64,000 bases of DNA from Flavobacterium soyangense (GTDB lineage Bacteria; Bacteroidota; Bacteroidia; Flavobacteriales; Flavobacteriaceae): contig NZ_JADHEC010000009.1 of NCBI RefSeq assembly GCF_015277675.1, forward strand, positions 42,006-106,005. Reading direction: 5' to 3'. The notes under the pieces were generated by a model. That model saw only the letters and a program-made list of their open reading frames with translations. It ran no database searches and was not told where the DNA came from. The position numbers and the translations under genes were made by a program. Of this stretch, positions 1 to 8,122 are shown piece after piece. Position 1 is the stretch's first letter, and every line of letters begins with the position of its first letter.

Positions 1-2
1 CC

Positions 3-533
3 AAGTTGATACAGGCTGGGTTGTTAAGTGTGGAAAGCCAAGGAAGGCATAAATACTATAAATTTTCCAGAAAAGAAATTGCCTATGCTATTGAAGCAAT
101 GGCAAGTCTTCTCCCTCAATCAACGGACAAACACGATTTACATAAAGCGAGTAATTCAGCCATTAGACAATGTAGAACCTGTTATGACCATTTGGCGGGC
201 AAAGTGGGTGTGGCAATCACTGACGGTCTTCTACACCAAAAGATAATTGTTGACAATGACAATGTTTTGGAAGTAAGCCTAAAAGGACAAAAATGGTTTT
301 CAGAATTAGGGATAGATATCGAAGAATTAAAGAAAAAAAGACGGTCTTTTTTACGGCCTTGTCTCGATTGGAGCGAAAGACGACACCACATCGCCGGCTC
401 GCTTGCAACTGCACTACTTGATAAAATGTTGTTGGCTGACTGGATAAGACGGACAAAAAATTCAAGAGCAATTATTGTTACTTCCAAGGGACAAAAAGAA
501 TTTTACAAGTATTTTAAATTGGATCTAGAATAG
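3..533 (+). CDS. ArsR-like winged-helix transcriptional regulator, 5' end outside the window
   Basis: The reading frame is open to the left edge, so the N-terminus is missing. The first visible residues (LIQAGLLSVESQGRHKYYKF) match the end of the recognition helix and the beta-wing of an ArsR-type winged helix. A C-terminal half follows with CLDWSERRHHIAG (about residues 117-129 of the visible part), a pattern I associate with longer Bacteroidota ArsR-like regulators. It would act as a cytoplasmic DNA-binding repressor, but the ligand is unknown. A Cys in the CLDW motif might sense metal or redox, but that is speculation. The family is fairly sure; the function is not. Confidence 0.7.
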   Translation, partial: KLIQAGLLSVESQGRHKYYKFSRKEIAYAIEAMASLLPQSTDKHDLHKASNSAIRQCRTCYDHLAGKVGVAITDGLLHQKIIVDNDNVLEVSLKGQKWFSELGIDIEELKKKRRSFLRPCLDWSERRHHIAGSLATALLDKMLLADWIRRTKNSRAIIVTSKGQKEFYKYFKLDLE

Positions 534-834
534 GAAAGGCAAAGGCTTGTAGTTTTGGATAACGAACAGGAAATCACGATTTGGAAAGAATATTAAACTT
601 CGAAAATCGCTATCCCAGATTCTTCAATCACAAAAAAACTTTTAAATTTGAAGTGACCGCTTCAAAACGGGTCGTTTCTTCTAAAAATTCCGGTCTTAAA
701 AAGGCTGGGGACTTTAAAAAGACAGAACGAATGCCAATTGAAACCGTCCCCATTTCTGCCCCCAAAAAATCTGAAATCTGAAATCTGAAATCTGCAATCT
801 TTTCTTATCTTTGCACTCTTAAAATCAGAACAGA
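534..834. other. Intergenic spacer with short tandem repeat
   Basis: This is about 300 bases without a convincing gene. Near its right end the 7-mer AATCTGA is repeated about three times (roughly 769-797), giving a small low-complexity tract just before the lysS promoter. A 66-codon frame at 581-781 has no family resemblance and low-complexity composition, so I do not call it. No hairpin terminator after the ArsR gene is obvious. Confidence 0.5.
806..813 (+). promoter_or_regulatory. Candidate -7 element of lysS promoter
   Basis: TATCTTTG fits the Bacteroidota -7 consensus TAnnTTTG and lies 21 bases before the lysS ATG, giving a very short leader. The -33 element is not distinct. Confidence 0.55.
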
Positions 835-2544
835 ATGGCATTATCCGAACAAGAAATCCTCCGCAGAGAAGCACTCACAGAATTACGCAACTTAGACATT
901 GAACCTTATCCCGCAGCCGAATTTATCACAACCGCTTATTCCAGCGAAATCCTGGCAGATTTTGAGAAATTTGAAGGTAAGGAAGTGGTTCTGGCCGGCC
1001 GTTTGATGGGAAAACGTATTATGGGAAAAGCTTCATTTGCGGAATTGAAAGACGCCAATGGACGCATTCAAATCTATGTTTCGAGAGATGACATTTCGAC
1101 CGATGAAGAGAAAACGATGTACAATGTGGTTTTCAAAAAACTGCTGGATATTGGCGATTTTATTGGGGTTCGCGGTACGGTTTTTAAAACGCAAGTAGGT
1201 GAAATCTCCATTCACGTTTATGGTTTGACGGTTTTGGCAAAAGCCCTGAAACCTTTACCAATTGTAAAAACGGATGCCGACGGAAAAACACACGATGCTT
1301 TTTCGGATCCAGAACAAAGATACCGTCGTCGTTACGTAGATTTAACGGTAAACGACCACGTGAAAGAAACGTTTATCAAGAGAACAAAAATGTTCAATGC
1401 GATGCGTTCGTTCTTTAATGACAAAGGGTATTTAGAAGTGGAAACTCCGGTTTTGCAACCAATACCTGGTGGTGCTGCGGCTCGGCCTTTCATCACGCAC
1501 CACAACTCGCTTGACATTCCGTTGTATATGCGGATTGCCAACGAATTGTACTTGAAAAGATTAATTGTGGGCGGTTTTGATGGTGTTTATGAGTTTTCGA
1601 AAAATTTCCGTAACGAAGGAATGGACAGAACGCACAATCCGGAATTTACCGCCATGGAAATATATGTGGCCTACAAAGACTACAACTGGATGATGAATTT
1701 TACCGAAAACTTGCTCGAGCATTGCGCTATTGCAGTTAACGGAACCAGCGATGCAACTTTTGGCGAACACCAAATCAATTTCAAAGCGCCGTATGCAAGG
1801 GTTACGATGACAGATTCCATCCAACATTTTACGGGTTTTGATATTTCCGGAAAATCTGAAGCAGAATTATTCGAAGCGGCAAGGGCAATGGGAATCGACG
1901 TTGACGCCTCGATGGGAAAAGGAAAATTGATTGACGAAATTTTTGGAGCCAAGTGCGAAGGAAATTACATTCAACCCACATTCATCACGGATTATCCAAA
2001 GGAAATGTCGCCTTTGTGCAAACAACACCGCGACAATCCGGAACTTACGGAACGTTTCGAATTGATGGTTTGCGGTAAAGAAGTGGCAAACGCTTATTCT
2101 GAATTGAATGATCCAATTGACCAAAGAGAGCGTTTTGAAGAGCAATTGCGTTTAGCCGAAAAAGGCGACGACGAAGCGACTCAATTTATTGACGAAGATT
2201 TCTTAAGAGCTTTAGAATATGGAATGCCTCCAACTTCTGGATTAGGAATTGGAATGGACCGATTGATTATGTTTTTGACGAATAATGCTTCTATTCAGGA
2301 AGTTTTATTATTTCCTCAAATGCGACCAGAGAAAAAACAAGTTCAAATTGAATTGTTGGATGAAGAAAAATTAATCATTGCGCTTTTGCAAACCAATGAA
2401 AACAAAATGGATTTGGGTGTTTTGAAAATCAAATCTGATTTGAGTGGCAAGAAATGGGATGCCGCAATGAAAGGCTTGGCAAAACACGGATTGGTAAAAG
2501 TGAGTTTAGTAGAAGATAAAAAAATTGTGGAAATAGCAGGATAA
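835..2544 (+). CDS. lysS: Lysyl-tRNA synthetase (class II)
   Basis: Charges tRNA-Lys with lysine in the cytoplasm. An N-terminal OB-fold anticodon-binding domain occupies roughly residues 55-150. The class II catalytic core follows, with motif 2 around R259 (FRNEGMDRTHNPEFT) and motif 3 near residues 469-477 (GLGIGMDRL). At 569 residues it is about 65 longer than the E. coli enzyme. The excess is a C-terminal tail after about residue 500 that reads like a small helical or winged-helix module (LGVLKIKSDLSGKKWDAAM); I believe this is usual in Bacteroidota. The ATG sits 21 bases after a good -7 element, and a strong hairpin terminator follows. It appears monocistronic. Confidence 0.97.
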   Translation: MALSEQEILRREALTELRNLDIEPYPAAEFITTAYSSEILADFEKFEGKEVVLAGRLMGKRIMGKASFAELKDANGRIQIYVSRDDISTDEEKTMYNVVFKKLLDIGDFIGVRGTVFKTQVGEISIHVYGLTVLAKALKPLPIVKTDADGKTHDAFSDPEQRYRRRYVDLTVNDHVKETFIKRTKMFNAMRSFFNDKGYLEVETPVLQPIPGGAAARPFITHHNSLDIPLYMRIANELYLKRLIVGGFDGVYEFSKNFRNEGMDRTHNPEFTAMEIYVAYKDYNWMMNFTENLLEHCAIAVNGTSDATFGEHQINFKAPYARVTMTDSIQHFTGFDISGKSEAELFEAARAMGIDVDASMGKGKLIDEIFGAKCEGNYIQPTFITDYPKEMSPLCKQHRDNPELTERFELMVCGKEVANAYSELNDPIDQRERFEEQLRLAEKGDDEATQFIDEDFLRALEYGMPPTSGLGIGMDRLIMFLTNNASIQEVLLFPQMRPEKKQVQIELLDEEKLIIALLQTNENKMDLGVLKIKSDLSGKKWDAAMKGLAKHGLVKVSLVEDKKIVEIAG

Positions 2545-2595
2545 TTTTGTTTATAAAACTGGCAGATTTTAAAAACCTATCGGGTTTTGAAACGT

Positions 2596-2627
2596 AAAAA
2601 AGGAGCTCAATCGAGCTCCTTTTTTTA
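2596..2627 (+). terminator. Intrinsic terminator of lysS
   Basis: AGGAGCTC (2601-2608), loop AATC and GAGCTCCT (2613-2620) form a perfect 8-bp stem. It is flanked by an A-run and followed by seven T residues, about 50 bases after the lysS stop. Confidence 0.9.
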
Positions 2628-2665
2628 TGAACTTTTGTTAATAAAAAAGTTGATAATAAAAAGGA

Positions 2666-2685
2666 AATATGATTTAAATCATATT
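2666..2685 (+). promoter_or_regulatory. Candidate Crp/Fnr operator upstream of ric (site A)
   Basis: AATATGATTTAAATCATATT is a perfect 20-bp palindrome with core ATGAT-TTAA-ATCAT, centred at 2675.5, about 106 bp before the ric ATG. It shares the ATGA-N6-TCAT core with sites before the Crp/Fnr, fasciclin and nosZ genes. Unlike them it has no TTTG at the matching distance; the nearest -7-like element is TACATTGA at 2746-2753. Two direct copies of TCAGTAAAAT follow at 2701-2710 and 2716-2725. Confidence 0.55.
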
Positions 2686-2781
2686 AAATAAAATTATTAA
2701 TCAGTAAAATTATAGTCAGTAAAATGAAGTTAAAAATACTTCTAATACATTGACATTTAAACCTATATTAAAATCAAAATT

Positions 2782-3513
2782 ATGAACATACAAGAAAAAA
2801 CTACGATTGGAGATTTTGTTGCTCACGATTATAGGACTGCCGCAATTTTCACAAAATATGGAATAGATTTTTGCTGTAAAGGACAAAGAACTATCGATGA
2901 AGTTTGTACCAAGAAGAATATAAACGAAGCCAATTTATTAAATGAGTTAAATGCTGTTCTAGCAACAAAAAATGATTCTGGAATTGATTTTAATTCTTGG
3001 CCTTTGGATTTATTGATAGATCATATCGAGAAAACCCACCACCGTTTTGTTGAAGAAAAAACTCCAGTAATTATCCAGTTTTTGGATAAATTGTGTAGCG
3101 TACACGGAAGCAATCATCCTGAATTATTCGAAATTACTGAACTCTTTAAAGCTAGTGCAGGAGAATTAGAGCCGCATATGAAAAAAGAAGAATTGGTTTT
3201 ATTTCCTTTCGTTAATAGAATGATTAATGCCACAAAAAGTCATGGTTCTATTGGCAAACCCCATTTTGGAACCGTAAATAATCCCATTGCAGCAATGATG
3301 GTGGAACACGATAACGAAGGCGAACGTTTCCGAACAATTGCTTCACTTACCAATAATTACACCCCGCCAGAAGATGCCTGCAATACGTATCGAGTTACCT
3401 ACGCAATGCTGGAAGAATTCGAGCAGGATCTGCACAAACACATTCATTTAGAAAGTAATATTCTGTTTCCCAAAGCAAAAGCTTTAGAGAAATTTTTCTC
3501 CAACGAAGAATAA
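2782..3513 (+). CDS. ric: Di-iron iron-sulfur cluster repair protein (RIC/ScdA/YtfE)
   Basis: Repairs iron-sulfur clusters damaged by nitric oxide or oxidants, using a non-heme di-iron centre; cytoplasmic. Residues 1-55 are the ScdA N-terminal domain (DUF542) with its signature Cys pair C31-C32 (DFCCKG). The rest is a hemerythrin-like four-helix bundle with the expected iron-ligand histidines and glutamates in HIEKTHHRF (about 82-90), LEPHMKKEE (about 130), MMVEHDNEG (about 173) and LHKHIHLESN (about 213). Its 243 residues match the family. It leads an apparent group with nrdD, the small glycyl-radical gene, nrdG and an Rrf2 regulator, all logical under NO or anoxia. A 20-bp palindrome like those of the nos region lies upstream. 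Confidence 0.93.
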   Translation: MNIQEKTTIGDFVAHDYRTAAIFTKYGIDFCCKGQRTIDEVCTKKNINEANLLNELNAVLATKNDSGIDFNSWPLDLLIDHIEKTHHRFVEEKTPVIIQFLDKLCSVHGSNHPELFEITELFKASAGELEPHMKKEELVLFPFVNRMINATKSHGSIGKPHFGTVNNPIAAMMVEHDNEGERFRTIASLTNNYTPPEDACNTYRVTYAMLEEFEQDLHKHIHLESNILFPKAKALEKFFSNEE

Positions 3514-3554
3514 AAAAACATCCAAATAATACAAAACACAAAATCGTTAATACT

Positions 3555-5663
3555 ATGGAAAAATACGTCATCAAGAGAAACGGAGATTACAAACCGTTTG
3601 AAAGTTTTAAAATAGAAGATGCTATCGCAAAAAGTTTTAAAAGTGCCACCATAGCAATTGACGAAAGTGTTTTTGAAAATGTTATCAAAGGATTGCAATC
3701 CAAAGAAACCTGGGCAGTCGAAGAAATTCAGGATTTAATCGAGAAAAGCCTCTTCGAAAAACAATATTTTGAAGTAATGCGTTCCTTTATGTTGTACCGT
3801 CACACCCGAAAACTACAACGGGAACACATTGAAGGCATCAATGATGATACCACTTATGTTGACAGCTCGCAAACCATAGCAGAATATATTGAACAAACCG
3901 ATTGGCGCATCAATGCTAATGCAAACACGTCTTATTCTAATGCTGGTTTAGTGAATAATGTTGCCGGAAAAATCATTGCTAATTATTGGTTGGATAAGGT
4001 TTACACCAAAGAAGAAGGTTATGCCCATAGAAATGGCGACGTACACATTCACGATTTAGATTGCCTGACAGGATATTGCGCTGGTTGGAGTTTGCGTGTT
4101 TTGTTGAACGAAGGTTTTAACGGAATTCGCGGTCGTGTCGAAAGCAAAGCACCTTCCCATTTTAGGGAAGCTTTGGGACAAATGGCGAATTTCCTTGGGA
4201 TTTTGCAAAGCGAATGGGCTGGTGCACAAGCATTCAGTTCATTCGATACGTATCTTGCTCCATATGTTTTCAAAGATGATTTGTCGTTTGACGACGTGTT
4301 GAAAGCTGTACGCAGTTTTGTCTATAATTTGAATGTTCCTGCACGTTGGGGACAATCCCCTTTCACAAATATCACTTTGGATTGGGTAGTTCCGGAAGAT
4401 TTAAAAACTCAAATTCCAACAAAAAACGACTTTCATTTTTTCGAAAACAATTTCAATCATGACCTTTTAGTTAGAGCTCAAGAACGCGGAGTTGTGAAAG
4501 TTACCGATTTGCGTTATGAACATTTTCAAAAAGAAATGAACCTCATCAACAAAGCATATTATACCGTAATGACTGAAGGCGATGCCAACGGGCAGCCTTT
4601 TACTTTCCCCATCCCAACTGTGAATATTACCGAAGAATTCGACTGGGATGGAGAAAATACCGACTTGCTTTTTGAAAATACAGCGAAAATTGGTTCATCA
4701 TATTTCCAAAATTTCATAGGAAGCCAATATAAATTGGACGAAAATGGAAACAAAGTAGAAAATGAAAGTGCGTATAAACCCAATGCTGTTCGTAGTATGT
4801 GTTGCCGTTTACAACTCGATTTGCGCGAATTATTAAAGCGTGGAAATGGGCTTTTTGGTAGCGCCGAAATGACGGGAAGTATTGGCGTTGTAACCATAAA
4901 TATGGCACGTTTAGGCTATTTATACAGAGGAAACAAAGAAGAATTATACAAACAATTAGACAAATTATTATATATTTCTAAATCGACTTTAGAGAAAAAA
5001 CGTGTATTCATTCAAGAAATGTACGACCGTGGTTTGTATCCTTATACCAAACGTTATTTGCAACATTTCAGAAACCACTTTTCAACTATTGGTGTAAATG
5101 GAATCAATGAAATGATTGTGAATTTTACTGGAAGTCAAGATACGGTAACGTCTCCAACAGGAATTGATTTTGCTTCCGAAATTCTGGAACATATTCGCGG
5201 ACGAATGAAAGAGTTTCAGTCAGCAACCGGGAATTTATATAATCTTGAAGCCACGCCAGCCGAAGGAACTACCTATCGTTTTGCCAAAGAAGACAAAAAA
5301 CGTTTCCCAAATATCATACAAGCCGGACAAGATGATAATATTTATTACACCAACAGTTCCCAAATTCCGGTGGATCATACCGAAGATCCATTTGAAGCTT
5401 TGCTCTTGCAAGATGAATTGCAATGTAAATATACCGGAGGAACTGTTTTACACTTGTACATGAGCGAAAAAATGACTTCGCCGGAAGCCTGCAAACAGTT
5501 TGTCAAAAAAGTGGTGTCGAGTTTCAGACTGCCATACATCACGGTGACTCCCGTGTTTAGTGTTTGTCCTGTTCACGGTTATTTGAATGGTGAACACGAA
5601 TATTGTCCAAAATGTGATGATGCCCTAATTGAAAAACAAAAAAAATTAAAATATGAAAACTGA
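3555..5663 (+). CDS. nrdD: Anaerobic ribonucleoside-triphosphate reductase, catalytic part lacking the glycyl-radical segment
   Basis: Reduces ribonucleotides to deoxyribonucleotides without oxygen. Residues 1 to about 90 form an ATP-cone allosteric domain (KRNGDYKPFESFKIEDAI). The ten-stranded barrel core follows, with HIHDLDCLTGYC and the catalytic-loop Cys pair in RSMCCRLQLDL (near 415). The C-terminus has the zinc site C671, H674, C684, C687 (CPVH...CPKC). The protein stops 15 residues later at N702. In the usual enzyme the chain continues into the RVxGYxRPV glycyl-radical loop; here that loop is encoded by the next gene, which overlaps this one by 11 bases in the +1 frame. It starts 41 bases after ric. 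Confidence 0.93.
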   Translation: MEKYVIKRNGDYKPFESFKIEDAIAKSFKSATIAIDESVFENVIKGLQSKETWAVEEIQDLIEKSLFEKQYFEVMRSFMLYRHTRKLQREHIEGINDDTTYVDSSQTIAEYIEQTDWRINANANTSYSNAGLVNNVAGKIIANYWLDKVYTKEEGYAHRNGDVHIHDLDCLTGYCAGWSLRVLLNEGFNGIRGRVESKAPSHFREALGQMANFLGILQSEWAGAQAFSSFDTYLAPYVFKDDLSFDDVLKAVRSFVYNLNVPARWGQSPFTNITLDWVVPEDLKTQIPTKNDFHFFENNFNHDLLVRAQERGVVKVTDLRYEHFQKEMNLINKAYYTVMTEGDANGQPFTFPIPTVNITEEFDWDGENTDLLFENTAKIGSSYFQNFIGSQYKLDENGNKVENESAYKPNAVRSMCCRLQLDLRELLKRGNGLFGSAEMTGSIGVVTINMARLGYLYRGNKEELYKQLDKLLYISKSTLEKKRVFIQEMYDRGLYPYTKRYLQHFRNHFSTIGVNGINEMIVNFTGSQDTVTSPTGIDFASEILEHIRGRMKEFQSATGNLYNLEATPAEGTTYRFAKEDKKRFPNIIQAGQDDNIYYTNSSQIPVDHTEDPFEALLLQDELQCKYTGGTVLHLYMSEKMTSPEACKQFVKKVVSSFRLPYITVTPVFSVCPVHGYLNGEHEYCPKCDDALIEKQKKLKYEN

Positions 5664-5823
5664 AACTAAAACGAATCCGATTTTAGAAGAAAACCAGCAT
5701 TTGAGAACGAAATGCCTAGTTTACACGCGTGTAATGGGCTATCACAGACCCGTAGAAAGTTTTAATATTGGCAAAAAAGGTGAACACAAACAACGAACTC
5801 ATTTCACTGAAGGAAAATGTTAG
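5653..5823 (+). CDS. Separate glycyl-radical subunit of anaerobic ribonucleotide reductase (56 aa)
   Basis: This short gene encodes only the radical loop of NrdD. Residues 24-50 contain YTRVMGYHRPVESFN and GKKGEHKQR, matching the C-terminal radical motif of NrdD, with G29 as the predicted radical glycine. The first 20 residues are polar and linker-like. The ATG at 5653 lies 8 bases before the nrdD stop, so translation is probably coupled. The preceding codon in this frame is not a stop, but TAA at 5647-5649 lies just upstream, so read-through from nrdD would need a +1 shift in the short window 5650-5663. It probably docks on NrdD and is activated by NrdG, as the free-standing YfiD replaces the radical loop of pyruvate formate-lyase. 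A simple indel in an ancestrally fused gene is the alternative. Confidence 0.85.
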   Translation: MKTETKTNPILEENQHLRTKCLVYTRVMGYHRPVESFNIGKKGEHKQRTHFTEGKC

Positions 5824-6496
5824 CAAGCCCATTTACGGCTTAACGCCATTCACTTTATTGGATTATCCGCATAAATCAGCCTGCATTCTTTGGTTTGCAG
5901 GCTGCAATATGCGTTGTTTGTATTGCTACAACCCAGAAATCGTGCTAGGAAAAGGAAGCCTTTCTTTCGAAAAAATACTTTCTTTTCTGCATTCTCGAAA
6001 AAACTTGTTGGATGCCGTTGTTTTTAGCGGCGGAGAATGTGTTTTGCATAAAAATATCCTTACACTGATAGCCAAAGTCAAAAAGATGGGCTTTCTGGTA
6101 AAAATTGACACCAACGGAAGTTTGCCTGACACGATGCAACAATTGCTTAACCAAAACTTGGTTGACTATATTGCCTTGGATTTTAAAGCTCCAAAATCAA
6201 AATTTCAATCCATCACACAATCTGATTTTTATGATTCTTTCGAAAAAACATTAGATTTGATGTTAAAAATTGAAATTCCTTTTGAGGTTCGGACAACTTA
6301 TCATTCTGATTTGTTGGCAGAAGAAGATTTACGGGAAATGGTTCACTTTTTGGAAAATAAGAACTTTGCAGGCAATTATTACATACAGTATTTTAAAAAC
6401 AATGTGGAAACACTTTCAAAATTAGAACGTTCTAATAATAGAATCGACTGCGAAAAATTATCCACACAAACGATAAAGATTATTTTAAGAGAGTAA
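5780..6496 (+). CDS. nrdG: Anaerobic ribonucleotide reductase activating protein (radical SAM)
   Basis: Uses a [4Fe-4S] cluster and S-adenosylmethionine to place the radical on the NrdD glycine. The cluster motif CNMRCLYC (CxxxCxxC, about residues 42-49) is preceded by GLTPFTLLDYPHKSACILWF, typical of the NrdG-like activase group. A glycine-rich SAM-binding segment FSGGECVL lies near residue 90. No in-frame ATG exists before the motif, so the start is GTG 5780 or TTG 5768. Either overlaps the glycyl-radical gene by about 44-56 bases, so translation is tightly coupled. Together with the two upstream genes it forms a three-part anaerobic reductase system. The function is secure; the exact start is not. 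Confidence 0.88.
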   Translation: MNTNNELISLKENVSKPIYGLTPFTLLDYPHKSACILWFAGCNMRCLYCYNPEIVLGKGSLSFEKILSFLHSRKNLLDAVVFSGGECVLHKNILTLIAKVKKMGFLVKIDTNGSLPDTMQQLLNQNLVDYIALDFKAPKSKFQSITQSDFYDSFEKTLDLMLKIEIPFEVRTTYHSDLLAEEDLREMVHFLENKNFAGNYYIQYFKNNVETLSKLERSNNRIDCEKLSTQTIKIILRE

Positions 6497-6518
6497 ACTA
6501 ATTTCTAATACAAAAAAA

Positions 6519-6950
6519 ATGTTTTCAAAAACCTGTGAATATGCCATTCGTGCTTCTATTTTTATAGCAACACAATCCCATCAAAACAAAAGGGTTACTA
6601 TAAAAGAAATTGCCGAAAAAATAAATTCTCCAAAGTCTTTTACCGCCAAGATTCTCCAGATTTTGGCCAAAAATAATCTCGTCCATTCCGTTAAGGGAAT
6701 AGGCGGCGGTTTTGAAATTCCAAAAGAAATTATGAGCGGAATCAAGCTTTCGCAAATTGTAACTGCCATTGATGGCGATTCGATTTTCATTTGTTGTGGC
6801 TTGGGATTAGGAAAATGTTCCGAAATTCACCATTGTTCTGTTCATGAAAAATTCAAGGAAATAAGAAGCGAAATAGTCACTTTGCTCGTTAATACCAATC
6901 TCGAAGAACTCGCTTTGGGCATCAAATTAGGAGATTCTTTTTTGAAATAA
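6519..6950 (+). CDS. Rrf2-family regulator with a cysteine cluster (NsrR/IscR-like)
   Basis: A DNA-binding regulator of the Rrf2 family: N-terminal winged helix (MFSKTCEYAIRAS, IKEIAEKI, IGGGFEI) and a cysteine-rich loop, C92, C93, C100 and C106 (CCGLGLGKCSEIHHC). This spacing suits a [4Fe-4S] or [2Fe-2S] cluster as in NsrR or IscR. It lies 22 bases after nrdG in an apparent operon starting at ric. In other bacteria a NO-sensing Rrf2 protein often sits next to ric, so autoregulation of this block by NO or cluster status is plausible. The gene is certain; NsrR-like sensing is inference. Confidence 0.85.
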   Translation: MFSKTCEYAIRASIFIATQSHQNKRVTIKEIAEKINSPKSFTAKILQILAKNNLVHSVKGIGGGFEIPKEIMSGIKLSQIVTAIDGDSIFICCGLGLGKCSEIHHCSVHEKFKEIRSEIVTLLVNTNLEELALGIKLGDSFLK

Positions 6951-6989
6951 TTCCTAAAAAAATTCCAAATAAATACCTATATTTCGACC

Positions 6990-8042
6990 ATGAAAATATC
7001 AAAAAAAATAAATGAATTTAGACGAAGTTTAACTCATTTAATTACTAAAAATATTGGCAATTCACAACTAAATCAGAATACGGGTATTATTGATAAAGCC
7101 AAAATTAAAAGAATTTTAATTTGTAGACCTAATCAAAGATTAGGCAATTTATTATTGATTACACCATTGATTGAAGAAGTGACAAAAACTTTTCCGGAAT
7201 GCAAAATTGACTTATTTGTAAAAGGAACTCTAGCTCCAATTGTTTTTGAAAATTATAAAAATATTAATCTCGTCTTTGAACTGCCTAAAAAGCCCTTTAA
7301 AACTTTAATAAACTATTTTCAAGTCTGGACAAAAATAAGAAAACAGCACTATGACATTGTAATTAATGTGGATAAAAACTCATCATCGGGAAAACTGGCT
7401 ACTCAGTTTACCTATTCAAAATACAAATTTTTTGGTGATTCTGTTGATGACAATGCTTTGAAACATAAAGACTATGAACACATTGCAAAATATCCTACTT
7501 ATAACTTTAGAAGTTATTTAACGCAATTAGGCATAGAAAAAAACGAGAATCCAATCCCTTCTTTAAATCTCAAATTAAGTTCTGCAGAAATTGCCGAAGG
7601 AAAAAAATTATTAAAAGACATTGTCAATAATGACAAAAAGACGATTTGCATCTTTACGTTTGCAACAGGCGAAAAATGTTATTCAGAATCGTGGTGGGAA
7701 AATTTTTATGGCCGATTAAAAAAGGAATACTCAAATTACAATATTATTGAAGTTTTACCGGTTGAAAATGTTTCTCAAATAGCATTTAAAGCACCTACTT
7801 TTTACAGCAAGGATATCCGTCAAATAGGTTCATTAATTGCAAATACAGAACTATTTATTGGTGCTGACAGCGGAATTATGCATTTGGCAAGTTCTGTAAA
7901 AACGACCACTGTTGGACTATTTTCAATCACTGATATAAATAAATACCAGCCCTATGACAACAATAGTGTGGCAATAAACACCAACATTAGTGACACTGAT
8001 GATTGCATCAAAATAATCAACAGCACTATTATTCCTGCTTAA
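6990..8042 (+). CDS. Glycosyltransferase family 9 (heptosyltransferase-like)
   Basis: A 350-residue cytoplasmic or peripheral enzyme resembling ADP-heptose:LPS heptosyltransferases. The N-terminal half begins its fold at ILICRPNQRLGNLLLITPL (about residues 42-60). The C-terminal sugar-nucleotide-binding half carries ICIFTFATGEKCYSESWW and the family pattern IGADSGIMHLASSVKTTTVG (about 288-307). It probably adds a sugar to lipopolysaccharide core or a related glycan; the exact sugar cannot be read. It stands alone, 39 bases after the Rrf2 gene, and a shared hairpin terminator separates it from the convergent gene. Confidence 0.85.
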   Translation: MKISKKINEFRRSLTHLITKNIGNSQLNQNTGIIDKAKIKRILICRPNQRLGNLLLITPLIEEVTKTFPECKIDLFVKGTLAPIVFENYKNINLVFELPKKPFKTLINYFQVWTKIRKQHYDIVINVDKNSSSGKLATQFTYSKYKFFGDSVDDNALKHKDYEHIAKYPTYNFRSYLTQLGIEKNENPIPSLNLKLSSAEIAEGKKLLKDIVNNDKKTICIFTFATGEKCYSESWWENFYGRLKKEYSNYNIIEVLPVENVSQIAFKAPTFYSKDIRQIGSLIANTELFIGADSGIMHLASSVKTTTVGLFSITDINKYQPYDNNSVAINTNISDTDDCIKIINSTIIPA

Positions 8043-8077
8043 TATCGCTTTCGAAACCATCATTAAAATCAACAAAA

Positions 8078-8104
8078 AAGCCCGCCTAAAAATTAAGCGA
8101 GCAT
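8078..8104. terminator. Bidirectional terminator between convergent genes
   Basis: GCCCGCCTA (8080-8088) pairs with TAAGCGAGC (8094-8102), with two G-T wobbles when read as RNA from the minus strand. A T-run follows on the minus strand (AAAAAAG on the plus strand before the stem). It lies 20 bases beyond the stop of the minus-strand gene. Confidence 0.75.
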
Positions 8105-8122
8105 TTTACTATAAAAATATTC

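Noticed and set aside
581..781. 66-codon open frame between the ArsR-like gene and lysS
   Set aside because: Low-complexity composition, ends in the AATCTGA repeat tract, no recognisable family, no promoter or terminator of its own.
5640..5665. Programmed frameshift joining nrdD to the glycyl-radical frame at the A-rich tract
   Set aside because: The shift would have to be +1 and fall in the short stretch 5650-5663, because TAA at 5647-5649 blocks the second frame upstream; no standard +1 signal is present. A separate ATG start is simpler. Not fully excluded.
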